DNA of 39,424 bases from Candidatus Poribacteria bacterium (GTDB lineage Bacteria; Poribacteria; WGA-4E; WGA-3G). Every line of letters begins with the position of its first letter. The first letter of the stretch is position 1. The notes beneath the pieces are model-generated. The model saw nothing but the letters and a program-made list of their open reading frames with translations. It was not told the origin of the DNA and ran no database searches. Shown one piece after another: positions 13,402 through 22,362 of this stretch. The stretch spans positions 1-39,424 of the forward strand of contig JAPPES010000100.1 of NCBI GenBank assembly GCA_028824125.1. Direction: 5' to 3'. Both the position numbers and the translations under genes were made by a program.

Positions 13402-15327
13402 ATGTTATTATTAGGAATAAACAAACCAATATTAAAACCAAGATTACCAATTTCTAAAAGAGACTCTATGTATCTCCATGAAATCTTTTTACAGAATACT
13501 GGACCTATTACTGAATGCCATGTCAATCCTCAGTTTGATGAAAATGGGAATCCGCTGCCTATAGTGATTGTGGGACCCAACGGATCGGGCAAAACAATTT
13601 TTCTTTCCTACATTGTTGACGCACTCACTGAGTTTGCTAAAAAAGCCTTCGTTGACGTAGTTCCTTCTGATAGTCCAGGACGCACGCCATATTTCCGAAT
13701 GATTCATCAAAGGGCAATAAGAAGTGGAGAGCGTTTTAGCTTGAGTCTTCTTCATTTCAAAGCTAACAACATTCATTCCATACATAATAACGATAGTGAT
13801 CTGCACTACTGTGAGAAATCAGGGTATCTTGATCCCGCCTCCTATTCCCCGTGCGTAAAATCTGTGTTTGATCCAGTGTGGAATTGGAAATCTAATGGAG
13901 ATTACAAGTTGGTTTCTGTCGACATAAAAACTGTTTATATGGAAATGCGAAAGCAGGCACACGCTTTTTTTCCTGCGAGTCGACGGGAAGACCCGGATTG
14001 GTTAAATCCTAAGAGTCTGCAAGCGCGCCTCGTAGATTATGAAGGTCGCGGCTTTAATAATGAACTTAACAAACCTTTATGGGTAGAAACTTGTGCTGAG
14101 GAAAATATATCTTGGGTTTTGGATGTATTTCTTGATTCTTTCATTGATCCTGATGAACAACAAATTGAAAATTATTTTAAGTATCTGGAAGAATATACTA
14201 TGGGACAACAAATTACACTGCAGCAAAGTCGAGAGAATGTTGAACAGATACTGCAAACAATACTTCAAGATGAAACTGCGAAATTATTTCTAAACTTTCG
14301 CTACTTTGGACCATCAAGGATTAGTATAAAGATGGACGATGAACGAATTACTATCCCTGCGCTACAGTCACTATCAGCAGGACAATCGCAATTATTCAAT
14401 CTCTTTGCGACAATTATTCGATATGGTGAATGGAGAAATCTTAATAATAGCCTGGATCTATCACGGATCGCAGGTCTTGTGGTCATAGATGAAATTGCTG
14501 CTCATTTACACCCAATGCTCCAGCACGATGTCCTCCCTGAACTTATAAGTTTGTTCCCGAAAGTTCAGTTTATTGTATCGTCTCATGCTCCCTTATTTCT
14601 GATCGGTATGGAAAAAAGATTTGGCCGGGATAAGGTTACAATTCTTGAGATGCCCAATGGAAATAGGATTAATAGTGAACGGTATTCTGAATTTAGAAAT
14701 GCATTTGAAATTTATAAAACTACAGAACGTTTTGAAGAAGATATAAAACAACTTATCGCTAATGCAACAAAACCTGTTGTGTTGACAGAAGGAAAGACAG
14801 ATGCGAAATATATTCAAACAGCGTTGCAGCTGCTGGGAGAAGAAACGCTCCTTAATTCATTGGAGATTCAACCTGTCGGTGTTAAAGTTGGGCAGGAGTG
14901 GAAATATGGAGGGAAGGATGGATTGAATCGTGTCAAAACCTTTTATAGAAAAGATCCATCACTGCTTGATCGGATGTTACTACTTCTTTATGATTGGGAT
15001 ACGCCTAAGACCGAAAAATCGGATGGGAAAATTTGGGTAAGATCTATTCCAAAGAACACTGATGACCCTGATAACAAGGGGGGCATTGAAAACTTATTTC
15101 CAGTAGACCTTTTCGGGGACCAATTTTATGATGAGGAACCTAAAAAAGGTGTTCATGGTAGGGATGAGATTAAACCTGAGTTCAAGAAAAAGGATTTCTG
15201 TGAATGGATTTGTGGAGAACGGAGGAATCCTGCCGACTTTGACAAGTTTAAGGGAATAGTGGAAATTCTAAAAGAATTTCTTGAAGCCGCTCAGACACCT
15301 CCGATTCAACAACCACTATCCGAATAG
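13402..15327 (+). CDS. OLD-family ATPase with TOPRIM domain
   Basis: This protein has 641 residues from the first ATG, or 619 from MYLHEIFLQNTGPI at 13468, which matches the family N terminus better. It shows Walker A GPNGSGKT (58-65), a signature LSAGQSQ (about 324), Walker B GLVVIDEIAAHLHP (about 359) and an H-loop SSHAPLFL (about 394). A TOPRIM follows: VVLTEGKTDAKYI (about 463) and LLLYDWD (about 530). ABC-type ATPase plus TOPRIM nuclease is the OLD architecture, known from phage exclusion and from GajA of Gabija. No UvrD-like partner is adjacent, so it is probably a solitary OLD. Its context next to CRISPR-Cas suggests defence. Confidence 0.88.
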   Translation: MLLLGINKPILKPRLPISKRDSMYLHEIFLQNTGPITECHVNPQFDENGNPLPIVIVGPNGSGKTIFLSYIVDALTEFAKKAFVDVVPSDSPGRTPYFRMIHQRAIRSGERFSLSLLHFKANNIHSIHNNDSDLHYCEKSGYLDPASYSPCVKSVFDPVWNWKSNGDYKLVSVDIKTVYMEMRKQAHAFFPASRREDPDWLNPKSLQARLVDYEGRGFNNELNKPLWVETCAEENISWVLDVFLDSFIDPDEQQIENYFKYLEEYTMGQQITLQQSRENVEQILQTILQDETAKLFLNFRYFGPSRISIKMDDERITIPALQSLSAGQSQLFNLFATIIRYGEWRNLNNSLDLSRIAGLVVIDEIAAHLHPMLQHDVLPELISLFPKVQFIVSSHAPLFLIGMEKRFGRDKVTILEMPNGNRINSERYSEFRNAFEIYKTTERFEEDIKQLIANATKPVVLTEGKTDAKYIQTALQLLGEETLLNSLEIQPVGVKVGQEWKYGGKDGLNRVKTFYRKDPSLLDRMLLLLYDWDTPKTEKSDGKIWVRSIPKNTDDPDNKGGIENLFPVDLFGDQFYDEEPKKGVHGRDEIKPEFKKKDFCEWICGERRNPADFDKFKGIVEILKEFLEAAQTPPIQQPLSE

Positions 15328-15461
15328 CAGGCATTATGAAACAGATTCCAACCAATATTTATTTGGATAGTACAACGTTTGGTATTTTATCTCACTTTAT
15401 TTTACCTTCCCTACATATTTTTGACAATCATTGTATCGGTTTGTTTTCAGTTGTCATAGAC
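15328..15461. other. Intergenic region after the OLD-like gene
   Basis: AT-rich sequence without a recognisable gene, separating the OLD-like gene from the repeats of the replication region. The two large genes converge here. Confidence 0.4.
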
Positions 15462-15660
15462 TTGCCCAATTTTGCCCAAATTTACCCAATTTTGCAACCC
15501 TAACAGAGACGGATAATCACATCTGTTGCTCGGAAAAAGCGAAAAAACGTGGCAAAAAAAGGCAAAAGGTAGTCGGTTTAGTGCAATAAAAGTGCAATTT
15601 AGTGCAATGAAAAGTGCAATTTAGTGCAATTTGCAATAGAAAGTGCAATAAAATTGCAAT
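15462..15660. repeat. Helically phased iteron-like repeats (candidate origin)
   Basis: Two series lie in this AT-rich gap. The first is TTGCCCAA, TTGCCCAA, TTACCCAA and TTGCAACC at 15462, 15472, 15482 and 15492, an exact 10-bp period. The second is GTGCAAT or TTGCAAT at 15581, 15592, 15602, 15614, 15624, 15631, 15643 and 15654, mostly 10-12 bp apart. Such phased arrays are typical of plasmid iterons and replication origins. They lie just beyond the 3' end of the primase-like gene, and two more copies lie at 13203 and 13213. Confidence 0.6.
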
Positions 15661-15694
15661 TATATTTCCTTTCAAAATTGATTGAACTTTTACT

Positions 15695-18556
15695 TTACGC
15701 CTCTGGCAGTGTATACACACCCCGTTTGACCTTTACAATTTCGCCCATATTTACAAGGCGCGTGAGTTCTGTATTTATTGCTTTTGGATGTCCTTCAATT
15801 GCCTCAACGATTTCCGGTGTTTTTTTCTCTCCGTCAGCGAGAAGTGCGATAATTTGTTCACGGAAAGAAACACGTGCAAGTTTTCCGCCCCTCATCCTTT
15901 GCAACACTCGTTGCGCCTGCCTTATGGAGCATCCCAGAACCATTTCTACCTCTTTGCTGCTGGATTCAGAAGTCAAATTGTCGCGTTTCGTCTCAAAACG
16001 TTGGCGTGTCGCTATCGCCTCGGAAAGTTTATCTAATCCACCGGCAATCTCGAGATCTTCCCAGTCAAAAAGGAGCGTTTCGGGTCTATCGGTGATCTCA
16101 GGAATTCGCAAGCCCGTAATCAACATAATTTTCTTGTTTGTCAAACGGTTGAGTTGAGCCATGTTTATAACTTGTGTGAATATATGGACGATATCCTTTT
16201 CATAAACGCTCTGGACGCGTTCGTCTTTGTAAAGGCAGGATTCAAGTTCCATTTCATAAGAAAGAGGTTCTTCGTCGTTTCCAAACAAGATCTGAGTGCG
16301 CTCCAACATGGCGCGGGGTCCCATTTCCGGCATGCCGACTATCCAGATGACCTGCGCCTTTTGAAAAGCGGTTTCCAATCCTTCTCTATTTCGGAAGCCT
16401 GTCAGGAAACAGACATTCTCATTTTTCGCTATATTATCCAGATATCTAATTGTGTGAACGTGGGTTATAATGCCGTGCTTAACATTCAGATCCCTTTGTA
16501 TTTCAGCTTGGATTCTGGAGAAAATGTGCTGTCCGGTTTCAGATATCCCAAAAACGTCCCAAGTGCTGTAGAGGTCTAAAATTGTCTTCCGTGGATAAAT
16601 ACCGGTGCGGATCTGAAAAACGCGGTTTCCAGGAACCCACGCCATCGGTTGGGAGAGAAGGATCTCAGTTTCCTCATGCAAGAACGCCCGCCGTAGATGT
16701 TCGTCGTAGAGAGCAGATGAGGTGACCAAAAGGTGTCTGATGCTTGGATGCAGCACCGGTGGCACCCAGAATCGTAGTACTTTGTCCTCCCATCGCATCG
16801 GTGCATCAGCATCTCTTGTGTAATGTGCAAAGAAACGTTTGATTTGATGCCAAAACGTCCAGTTTGGATTTGAACAAACCGTTGGGAATTCCTGAATGTT
16901 TTCAACGGCGTGGCACATCTGTCGGATGAGTTCTTCTTCCAGCCATTTATATGTCTGTATTACTGTCCGAATTCGTCTGATAGAATTGTCGTGAGATTTG
17001 TCTCTGATTTCTAATGCATTTAGTAGGGCTGTGGCAAAGTTTCCTAAAGCATGACCTTTCCAGTTGACAACCCATTTTTCCAATGTAATTTTTGATAATT
17101 CGCATTCAAGAAACAGTTGATCTTCTCTTGTGACATTGATAATACAAAGCTGCTGTGTTCCATCGCGCCGTTCGAGGATTTGTTCCGCTATTTTTGCGTA
17201 TTGCGGGTCCAAAAACAATCGGTGATCCTCGAGTATTTTTGCTTTTGTAAGCTCAGCATCTGGCACATTTAAACAGATTGATTCACTATTACGCAGAATG
17301 GATTCTACTTTACCGTCTTTCTCTGAATCTGCATCGGGAATGAATCTGAGAGCACTAACCCTCCTATTGAGAGCGCGCTGCATCTGAACCCAAATTTCTT
17401 CGCGTGTTTCATCAATCTTTTTGGTAGGTCGCAACTTGTGTAACACGGGAGGCGGACGTTTTATTGCCAGCGGACTGAGTTTCCCAGCCCGCACGGTGAG
17501 TACCTTATCGTCTATAGGCAACCCCGTCTTAGGGATTGGTGGCAGGATACCGGTATCGTTCCAAACATCTGTGATGAGCGTTGCCTCTACAGGCAGCCCA
17601 ATATCAGGCGTGGATGCGTATATCCACACATTCCCTTCGCTTTCCCATAACGATACCTGTGTGTCAACTTTACCATCTCGCCGTCTCCAATAGTGAAATC
17701 CATCCGCTTGTTTGACGTAAGAAAACCCGCGCTTGAAAAATGCTTCTTTGGCGAGGTCAAGTTTACCTGATCCGAGAGAGTATGGTGCGTTGAGGACGTT
17801 CTCCTCGTGTTGGATGGTTTGCGGCATCGGTTTGTGAAGTGCAGCGCGAAGGGCATCAATAGACGGGAGAAGCACCTCTTTGGAAATCACAGGTGGATCT
17901 AACAGATCGCCAAGCAGAATTTCATAGCGCGCATCCCAGCGTCCATATCCTTTCTCACCCAAAATTTCAAGATACGTGTCGTGTTGGTGAGGATTCTCTG
18001 ATGTTGGTGTGTGCTTATGAATATACAACCGTGCCTGCTTGGTGTTCGGGTGCAGATATCCGGGTATTCTGCAAGAAAAGCGCAGCCCACCAGACTTTGA
18101 AATAGTCAACAAAGGGTTCGCAACGGCATTAACAAGTGCTTGAACGCAGGTAAGAACAGTATCAGGTGCGGCACAGAGTGCCTTATATTTAAAGTCGATG
18201 TCGTGCCATGACGCGCCATCGCGTGCCGATGGGTTGCCTGTATATATTTGAATTCCCCACGACTTGTGCCATCGGAGAGTTTCCCAGTCTTTCGCCTGTT
18301 GGCGTTTCAAGAACCGTTCGCCAAAAGACCGTGGAGGTCGGTCATTGCCGGGGAACTGTCCTATCGGCATAAAGGAAATATCTGCTGCCTCCAAGTCTTG
18401 AAGCATCACAGGATATTTGTGTGCACAATAGACTGTGAAATAGTGAGAGAGCCCTTTGTAAAGCAGAGGTGCTACGATTGACTGCCGTTGCTTAAGTGGT
18501 GCCTCGTGCCGTTGGTGGCAACGTGAGATAATATCTTGTAGAACATTGGTTGTCAT
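15695..18556 (-). CDS. Primase-like replication protein with C-terminal winged helix
   Basis: This 953-residue protein resembles plasmid or phage replication proteins. Residues 100-160 (GIQIYTGNPSARDG, WHDIDFK with Asp119/Asp121, then TISKSGGLRFSCR) look like the metal-binding DxD and following basic motif of an archaeo-eukaryotic primase/polymerase domain. The central part has no clear Walker A motif. A later stretch, AQVIWIVGMPEMGPRAMLER, recalls the C-terminal half of DinG-like or SF2 helicases. The last 90 residues form winged helices: VEMVLGCSIRQAQRVLQRM, then LVNMGEIVKVKRGVYTLP. With parA/RHH and the adjacent iterons it points to an integrated replicon. The domain calls are by eye. Confidence 0.65.
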   Translation of the reverse strand: MTTNVLQDIISRCHQRHEAPLKQRQSIVAPLLYKGLSHYFTVYCAHKYPVMLQDLEAADISFMPIGQFPGNDRPPRSFGERFLKRQQAKDWETLRWHKSWGIQIYTGNPSARDGASWHDIDFKYKALCAAPDTVLTCVQALVNAVANPLLTISKSGGLRFSCRIPGYLHPNTKQARLYIHKHTPTSENPHQHDTYLEILGEKGYGRWDARYEILLGDLLDPPVISKEVLLPSIDALRAALHKPMPQTIQHEENVLNAPYSLGSGKLDLAKEAFFKRGFSYVKQADGFHYWRRRDGKVDTQVSLWESEGNVWIYASTPDIGLPVEATLITDVWNDTGILPPIPKTGLPIDDKVLTVRAGKLSPLAIKRPPPVLHKLRPTKKIDETREEIWVQMQRALNRRVSALRFIPDADSEKDGKVESILRNSESICLNVPDAELTKAKILEDHRLFLDPQYAKIAEQILERRDGTQQLCIINVTREDQLFLECELSKITLEKWVVNWKGHALGNFATALLNALEIRDKSHDNSIRRIRTVIQTYKWLEEELIRQMCHAVENIQEFPTVCSNPNWTFWHQIKRFFAHYTRDADAPMRWEDKVLRFWVPPVLHPSIRHLLVTSSALYDEHLRRAFLHEETEILLSQPMAWVPGNRVFQIRTGIYPRKTILDLYSTWDVFGISETGQHIFSRIQAEIQRDLNVKHGIITHVHTIRYLDNIAKNENVCFLTGFRNREGLETAFQKAQVIWIVGMPEMGPRAMLERTQILFGNDEEPLSYEMELESCLYKDERVQSVYEKDIVHIFTQVINMAQLNRLTNKKIMLITGLRIPEITDRPETLLFDWEDLEIAGGLDKLSEAIATRQRFETKRDNLTSESSSKEVEMVLGCSIRQAQRVLQRMRGGKLARVSFREQIIALLADGEKKTPEIVEAIEGHPKAINTELTRLVNMGEIVKVKRGVYTLPEA

Positions 18557-19008
18557 GGGATGTAGATGTTCACAAACTTCGTATTTTTACATAATTTTAG
18601 AGTATATATTATCAAGAATTCTATTTACAGTCAAATGTTGAAGATCTGTTGCGGTATTGGAAAAGAAGGTTTTCTCACAATAAATTGGTGAGGTGTTGTG
18701 CGCTTCAAGCAAATAAGCGACCTTCATGGACATAATTTGTCTCGGAAATACGTTATTATATTGGTTATAAACGACTAATAAAATATAATTTGATTAAAAA
18801 AGTAAATTGTCGTATTATAACGAAATATAGACTAAATATAGTATGAGTTGTAGTTGTTTTTGCTATTTGTACCTTTTGAGAAAAGAGGGAAACCACAGAT
18901 ATCCCAACGTCATTGAGGTAATTTCTGAAGGGGGAAGCGATACGTTCCAAACAGGTGCGTAGTAACATAACGTTGACGCTGCAAGGTGTTTCCCCGTAGG
19001 GAGAGATC
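18557..19008. other. AT-rich intergenic region with a possible structured leader
   Basis: No gene is seen. The first 300 bp are AT-rich. Towards the end, GGGAAAC (18887-18893) can pair with GTTTCCC (18988-18994), enclosing about 94 nt that include a CGTCA/TGACG pair. This may be a structured 5' leader of the broken gene at 19009. It matched no riboswitch consensus that I know. Confidence 0.3.
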
Positions 19009-19295
19009 ATGAATAAGCTAAGTTTTAGATACATATTCACATTCTTCACCCTGCTAATAGTTATGTTAGTTTCAATTATGTCATCAAGTTTTGCGCAAGA
19101 GGATGTAATAGATATTATTTTTGGCAAGAATCTTAATTGGTATCCAGCGTTGATGGCGACACAATTACATTAACAGGTATCGCTGGAGCAGAACTTGAAT
19201 ATGAAACAATATACGTAATCACAGGAACAGTTGCGGATGCAGCCGGAAACGAAACGACTATTGATATATGGTTCGTCACAGAATCTTTAGAATAA
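19009..19295 (+). pseudogene. Remnant of a secreted Ig-like domain protein
   Basis: MNKLSFRYIFTFFTLLIVML then VSIMSSSFAQEDV is a clean signal peptide after a GGGAGAG ribosome site, and its frame ends at 19173. A different frame overlapping it encodes DGDTITLTGIAGAELEYETI and TGTVADAAGNETTIDIWF up to 19295. This is the last part of a bacterial Ig-like (Big_5-type) domain. The start and end of a large surface protein appear fused by an internal deletion that shifted the frame. Confidence 0.65.
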
Positions 19296-19363
19296 GAATA
19301 AGCAAACTTTGGTTAAAGAAAAGTTATCGCTCACTTTGAACCGCACCCACAAGGAGGTTTCAA

Positions 19364-20077
19364 ATGAACCGAAAAGCATTTTGGATAGTCAGTATTCTCA
19401 TCAGCATCATCATCGCTGCAACTGCCTTCATATACTGGCAAGCAACAGAAATGAAACACATGAGGCAACAAGCAGCAGAATTTGAGAAACAACTTGAAGA
19501 AAAAGAGAAACCTACCATCGTGAAAGAGGAAAAGCCCCCACCACCGGGTGCATCCCCTAACGGACACTGGCACAACGGCGTATGGTGTGAAGATACACAC
19601 ACAACACCTAACAGCCAAAACCCAAGTGACGTGAATACAGTGCAACTACCTGTATCCACTCATCCCGATGCAACCGAATTAGTTGATATAGATACAGATA
19701 AACTTATGAAGTCTCACCCCGCCTTCCAGGAACAAGCAATCGCTGATCGCAAAGCAGTTGCAGTATATCATCAGAAATACAAAGAACACACGAAGATATA
19801 TGATGAAATCAACACGGAATGGTGGGCTATAAAGAAAGAGATGGACGTTCTCAACAAGATGCCCAATGATGAGTTCAACAATCTACCAGAGGCAGAGAAA
19901 AAGGAACTTGCCAAGAAGTATGTTCAACTCCAACAACAATGGGACGAAAACAGGAAAAGGTTAGCGACACATAAGGAAACCAAACCTGTTCGTCCTAATG
20001 ATGCTTTCAGACGTATTCAAGAGTTAGAGGCAATTATGCCCACACACATTGATATAAATACAAAAGGATGGAAATAA
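19364..20077 (+). CDS. Type A membrane-anchored His-motif protein
   Basis: This 237-residue protein has an N-terminal membrane helix (about 7-25) and a charged coiled-coil stalk (26-55). A Pro-rich His motif, PPPPGASPNGHWHNGVW, lies at about 58-74. The long helical C-terminal domain ends with ETKPVRPNDAFRRIQELEA, similar to NKPVRPDEALHRYQE in the type A protein at 32467. The start follows AAGGAGG. A signal-anchor topology would place most of it outside the inner membrane. The His cluster suggests metal binding, which is unproven. The type B gene at 20098 follows after 20 bp and forms its pair. Not recognised beyond the family. Confidence 0.85.
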   Translation: MNRKAFWIVSILISIIIAATAFIYWQATEMKHMRQQAAEFEKQLEEKEKPTIVKEEKPPPPGASPNGHWHNGVWCEDTHTTPNSQNPSDVNTVQLPVSTHPDATELVDIDTDKLMKSHPAFQEQAIADRKAVAVYHQKYKEHTKIYDEINTEWWAIKKEMDVLNKMPNDEFNNLPEAEKKELAKKYVQLQQQWDENRKRLATHKETKPVRPNDAFRRIQELEAIMPTHIDINTKGWK

Positions 20078-20097
20078 CCACCAGAGGAGGAAAAACC

Positions 20098-20823
20098 ATG
20101 TTGTTTCTGCGTTACTGTTTTACAATATTTATCGGAATGATGCTACTATCAATTATCCCTTTAGATATTTCTGCATGCTATAAACTTCCAGTTGTTTCAC
20201 CCGAAACCTACAAAGCTGCAGAGAAAGAACTGGACAAAGCAAAAGAGAGTTTAGACAAGGCACAAAAAGCCTATGACACTTTATCAAAGGACTACAACAA
20301 AGGTAAATTTGCCCCATTCATTCTAAACTTCTTCGACGGTCTCAAATATAGAGGAACATCTATGAATTCCGAACAAGCTCCAGATAGAGCTGTCCATGAG
20401 GCAACACAAGGAATCCGTGATTTACAAAACGTCCACGCAAACACAAAACGAAGGCTAGAAATGGAAGCGGCAGAAAACGCTCTCAATGCAGCACAAGCAG
20501 CGTATGATGCAGCACTCAAGAAGTTCAACTCATATCAGCCTGAAACACGGCATATCAAATTAACGCTCGGTTGTGGCAACCCCGATCACGCGGTTATCGT
20601 ATGCCAATTCAACGATCCTTTATATTGGAGTCAGGCGGAACGTTCATCATACTTATTCAGACATAACAAGCTACAAGCCAGCTGCACAATTGGCAAGATC
20701 GTAAATGGCAAAAGAGTGAAATGCACAGTAACAGGATTCTATTTTTGCCAAAACCACACATGCGTACATCCCGCACCCGATGAGAGCGGTAGCGGAAGTA
20801 GCAGAGATCGCTATGCCCCATAG
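20098..20823 (+). CDS. Type B exported coiled-coil/Cys-His protein
   Basis: This 241-residue protein starts at MLFLRYCFTIFIGMMLLSII after AGAGGAGG; earlier in-frame codons overlap the upstream gene and lack a site. A signal peptide ending near DISA|C is followed by Ala/Lys-rich coiled coil (about 40-150). The C-terminal part keeps a reduced Cys/His region (LGCGNPDH, ASCTIGK, VKCTV, FYFCQNHTCVHP). It lacks the regular CGHxxxxC repeats of the other type B proteins, so it may be a divergent or decayed member. Partner of 19364. Confidence 0.82.
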   Translation: MLFLRYCFTIFIGMMLLSIIPLDISACYKLPVVSPETYKAAEKELDKAKESLDKAQKAYDTLSKDYNKGKFAPFILNFFDGLKYRGTSMNSEQAPDRAVHEATQGIRDLQNVHANTKRRLEMEAAENALNAAQAAYDAALKKFNSYQPETRHIKLTLGCGNPDHAVIVCQFNDPLYWSQAERSSYLFRHNKLQASCTIGKIVNGKRVKCTVTGFYFCQNHTCVHPAPDESGSGSSRDRYAP

Positions 20824-20838
20824 ACAACTCTTAACAAC

Positions 20839-20864
20839 ATACGGGGAAATACAAATCCCCGTAT
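20839..20864 (+). promoter_or_regulatory. Hairpin related to the CGGGG/CCCCG leader element
   Basis: TACGGGG and CCCCGTA pair around aaatacaaat, about 65 nt upstream of the gene at 20927. It resembles the second pseudoknot of the recurring leader but lacks the GTCCTG core, so it is a divergent copy or unrelated. Confidence 0.35.
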
Positions 20865-20926
20865 CTACAACTAACAACTCAGAAGATTTTATACGATGAA
20901 ACAATTAAGCAAGGAGCTCACATTCC

Positions 20927-21493
20927 ATGAAAAAACTACAATTCCTTATCACAATTCCTATTGCAGTCGCTATCGCTATCTGCAGCTTTACCACAGAAGC
21001 TATACCTAACGATTTCGATCTTGGAACTCAATTGGGAGCATCCCTTGTTCACGATGCTGATGGCACTTTAAGCACCATTAGCTCTCCAGCTTCCGTCCCA
21101 ACTGCAGGAACATCTTTGCCCTCACTCTATATTACATGGTATCCAAATGAATATATGGGCATAACACCTGAAGCAAGCTACGGAAATTCGTCAGATACAG
21201 GTTACATAGGTTATTTTGGAATCCGCCTCTCAGGACTACTTCAAGGCTACACAGTATCCACCCCATACGCAGCAGTCGATTTCTCTCTCTATGGAATAGG
21301 TTTACCTAAATACGAAAGATTAAGATTAATGGGTTTAGGGGGAAGTCTCGGTTATCACTTCAACATTAATTCACAATTCATCTGTCGGGTAGAAGCTCAA
21401 TACAGACGCTTAATAAGCATCAGCGATCAAAGAGAAGAAGCGAATAAAGTCTCATTAGTAATTAGTCTCGGTACCCTATTTTCAGTAAATTAA
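20927..21493 (+). CDS. Predicted outer-membrane beta-barrel protein
   Basis: This 188-residue protein has a signal peptide MKKLQFLITIPIAVAIAICS ending near TTEA. It is followed by alternating hydrophobic strands (SLYITWYPNEYMGITPEASY, YIGYFGIRLSGLL, LRLMGLGGSLGYHF, FICRVEAQYRRL, VSLVISLGTLF), typical of a small eight-stranded barrel such as the OmpW or opacity type. It contains no His motif and differs from its neighbours. It would sit in the outer membrane. Start after AAGGAG. Confidence 0.75.
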   Translation: MKKLQFLITIPIAVAIAICSFTTEAIPNDFDLGTQLGASLVHDADGTLSTISSPASVPTAGTSLPSLYITWYPNEYMGITPEASYGNSSDTGYIGYFGIRLSGLLQGYTVSTPYAAVDFSLYGIGLPKYERLRLMGLGGSLGYHFNINSQFICRVEAQYRRLISISDQREEANKVSLVISLGTLFSVN

Positions 21494-21495
21494 AA

Positions 21496-21630
21496 CGTGC
21501 AAAAAAGTAGAAAAACCTGCTATGCACGCACCACCTCGCCACACAGGAGGGCGTGTAGAGAAAATACTCCTGATGTGAATATTAGTTGAATATTTCCGAC
21601 GTCCTGCGGGGAGACACTAAACCCCCGCAC
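21496..21630 (+). ncRNA. Double-pseudoknot leader element, copy 1
   Basis: The outer stem is CGTGCA (21496-21501)/TGCACG (21523-21528). Pseudoknot 1 has stem GCC (21538-21540)/GGC (21550-21552), and its loop AGGAG (21545-21549) pairs with CTCCT (21567-21571). A short AATATT hairpin lies between. Pseudoknot 2 has GTC (21601-21603)/GAC (21613-21615), and its loop GCGGGG (21606-21611) pairs with CCCCGC (21623-21628). The element ends 18 nt before the type A start at 21648 and overlaps no gene, so it is a 5' leader. Related copies elsewhere keep the pairing with different bases. Confidence 0.75.
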
Positions 21631-21647
21631 ACTCAAAGGAGATTCTT

Positions 21648-22346
21648 ATGAACAAAAAAGCATACTGGGGACTCGGAATTCTTATCAGCATCATCTTCAC
21701 AATTATAGGTTTTGCCTTGATACGCCAATCACAGGAAATAAAACAGCTCAGGCAGGAAGCTGCTAATTCCCTCAAACAGATTGAAACAAACACGGCAAAA
21801 CCGGTAATTGTGGAACAAGAGGATAATAGACCCCCTCCACCAGGTAAATCGTTTGAAGGCGGCGGACACTGGCATGGTGATGAATGGCATGATGCTCCCC
21901 ATACCGCTGATCCAGAAGTTGTTATGGAAGATGGTTTTTCTTTCTCAGACACTATTCCACTTGACGTAACCAATCTATCTCAAGAGGAACTTGTAGGCTA
22001 CTATGTAAAACTTCATAAAGAGAAGTACCCTGATTGCACACAGGACGCAGCTACATTATCAGACGCAAAACGACGCGTGCAGTGGCTTGTAGCTTACAAG
22101 ATACACGCTGAAAAAGAAAGGCAACTTGATATTCAATCCAAAGCCATTGACGCCGAAATTAAAGAGATTGTTGGGGATAGTATTGAAGATTACCATAAAC
22201 GTATCAACTCTCTCAGTGATACCGAGAAAAAATCACTGGAGAAAAGAGTCAAGGCTTTGTATCAACAAATGCTCAGTTTAGATACAAAGTACGAAACATT
22301 GTCTCAGGAAAAACCCAAATATCCTGAAGGCTTACATACCCATTAA
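21648..22346 (+). CDS. Type A membrane-anchored His-motif protein
   Basis: This 232-residue protein has membrane helix YWGLGILISIIFTIIGFALI, then coiled coil QSQEIKQLRQEAANSLKQIE. The Pro-rich His motif PPPPGKSFEGGGHWHGDEWH and DAPH span about residues 62-85. The C-terminal domain is helical and ends KPKYPEGLHTH. The His motif is identical in protein sequence to that at 32467 although many third codon positions differ, so it is under purifying selection. It precedes its type B partner by 16 bp. Metal or ligand binding outside the membrane is an inference. Confidence 0.88.
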   Translation: MNKKAYWGLGILISIIFTIIGFALIRQSQEIKQLRQEAANSLKQIETNTAKPVIVEQEDNRPPPPGKSFEGGGHWHGDEWHDAPHTADPEVVMEDGFSFSDTIPLDVTNLSQEELVGYYVKLHKEKYPDCTQDAATLSDAKRRVQWLVAYKIHAEKERQLDIQSKAIDAEIKEIVGDSIEDYHKRINSLSDTEKKSLEKRVKALYQQMLSLDTKYETLSQEKPKYPEGLHTH

Positions 22347-22362
22347 TTAAGGAGATATACTC

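Noticed and set aside
13468-15327. GajA of a Gabija system
   Set aside because: ATPase plus TOPRIM fits, but no GajB-like UvrD helicase gene is adjacent; the general OLD-family call is safer.
18887-18994. Cobalamin or c-di-GMP riboswitch upstream of 19009
   Set aside because: The conserved cores of these classes were looked for and are not present. Only a long-range 7-bp pairing remains.
21601-21630. GTCCTGCGGGG motif as an integron attC site or hairpin-ribozyme substrate
   Set aside because: No GTTRRRY/RYYYAAC core pairs flank the genes. The GTCCTG similarity to a hairpin-ribozyme substrate is not accompanied by the required loop B sequence.
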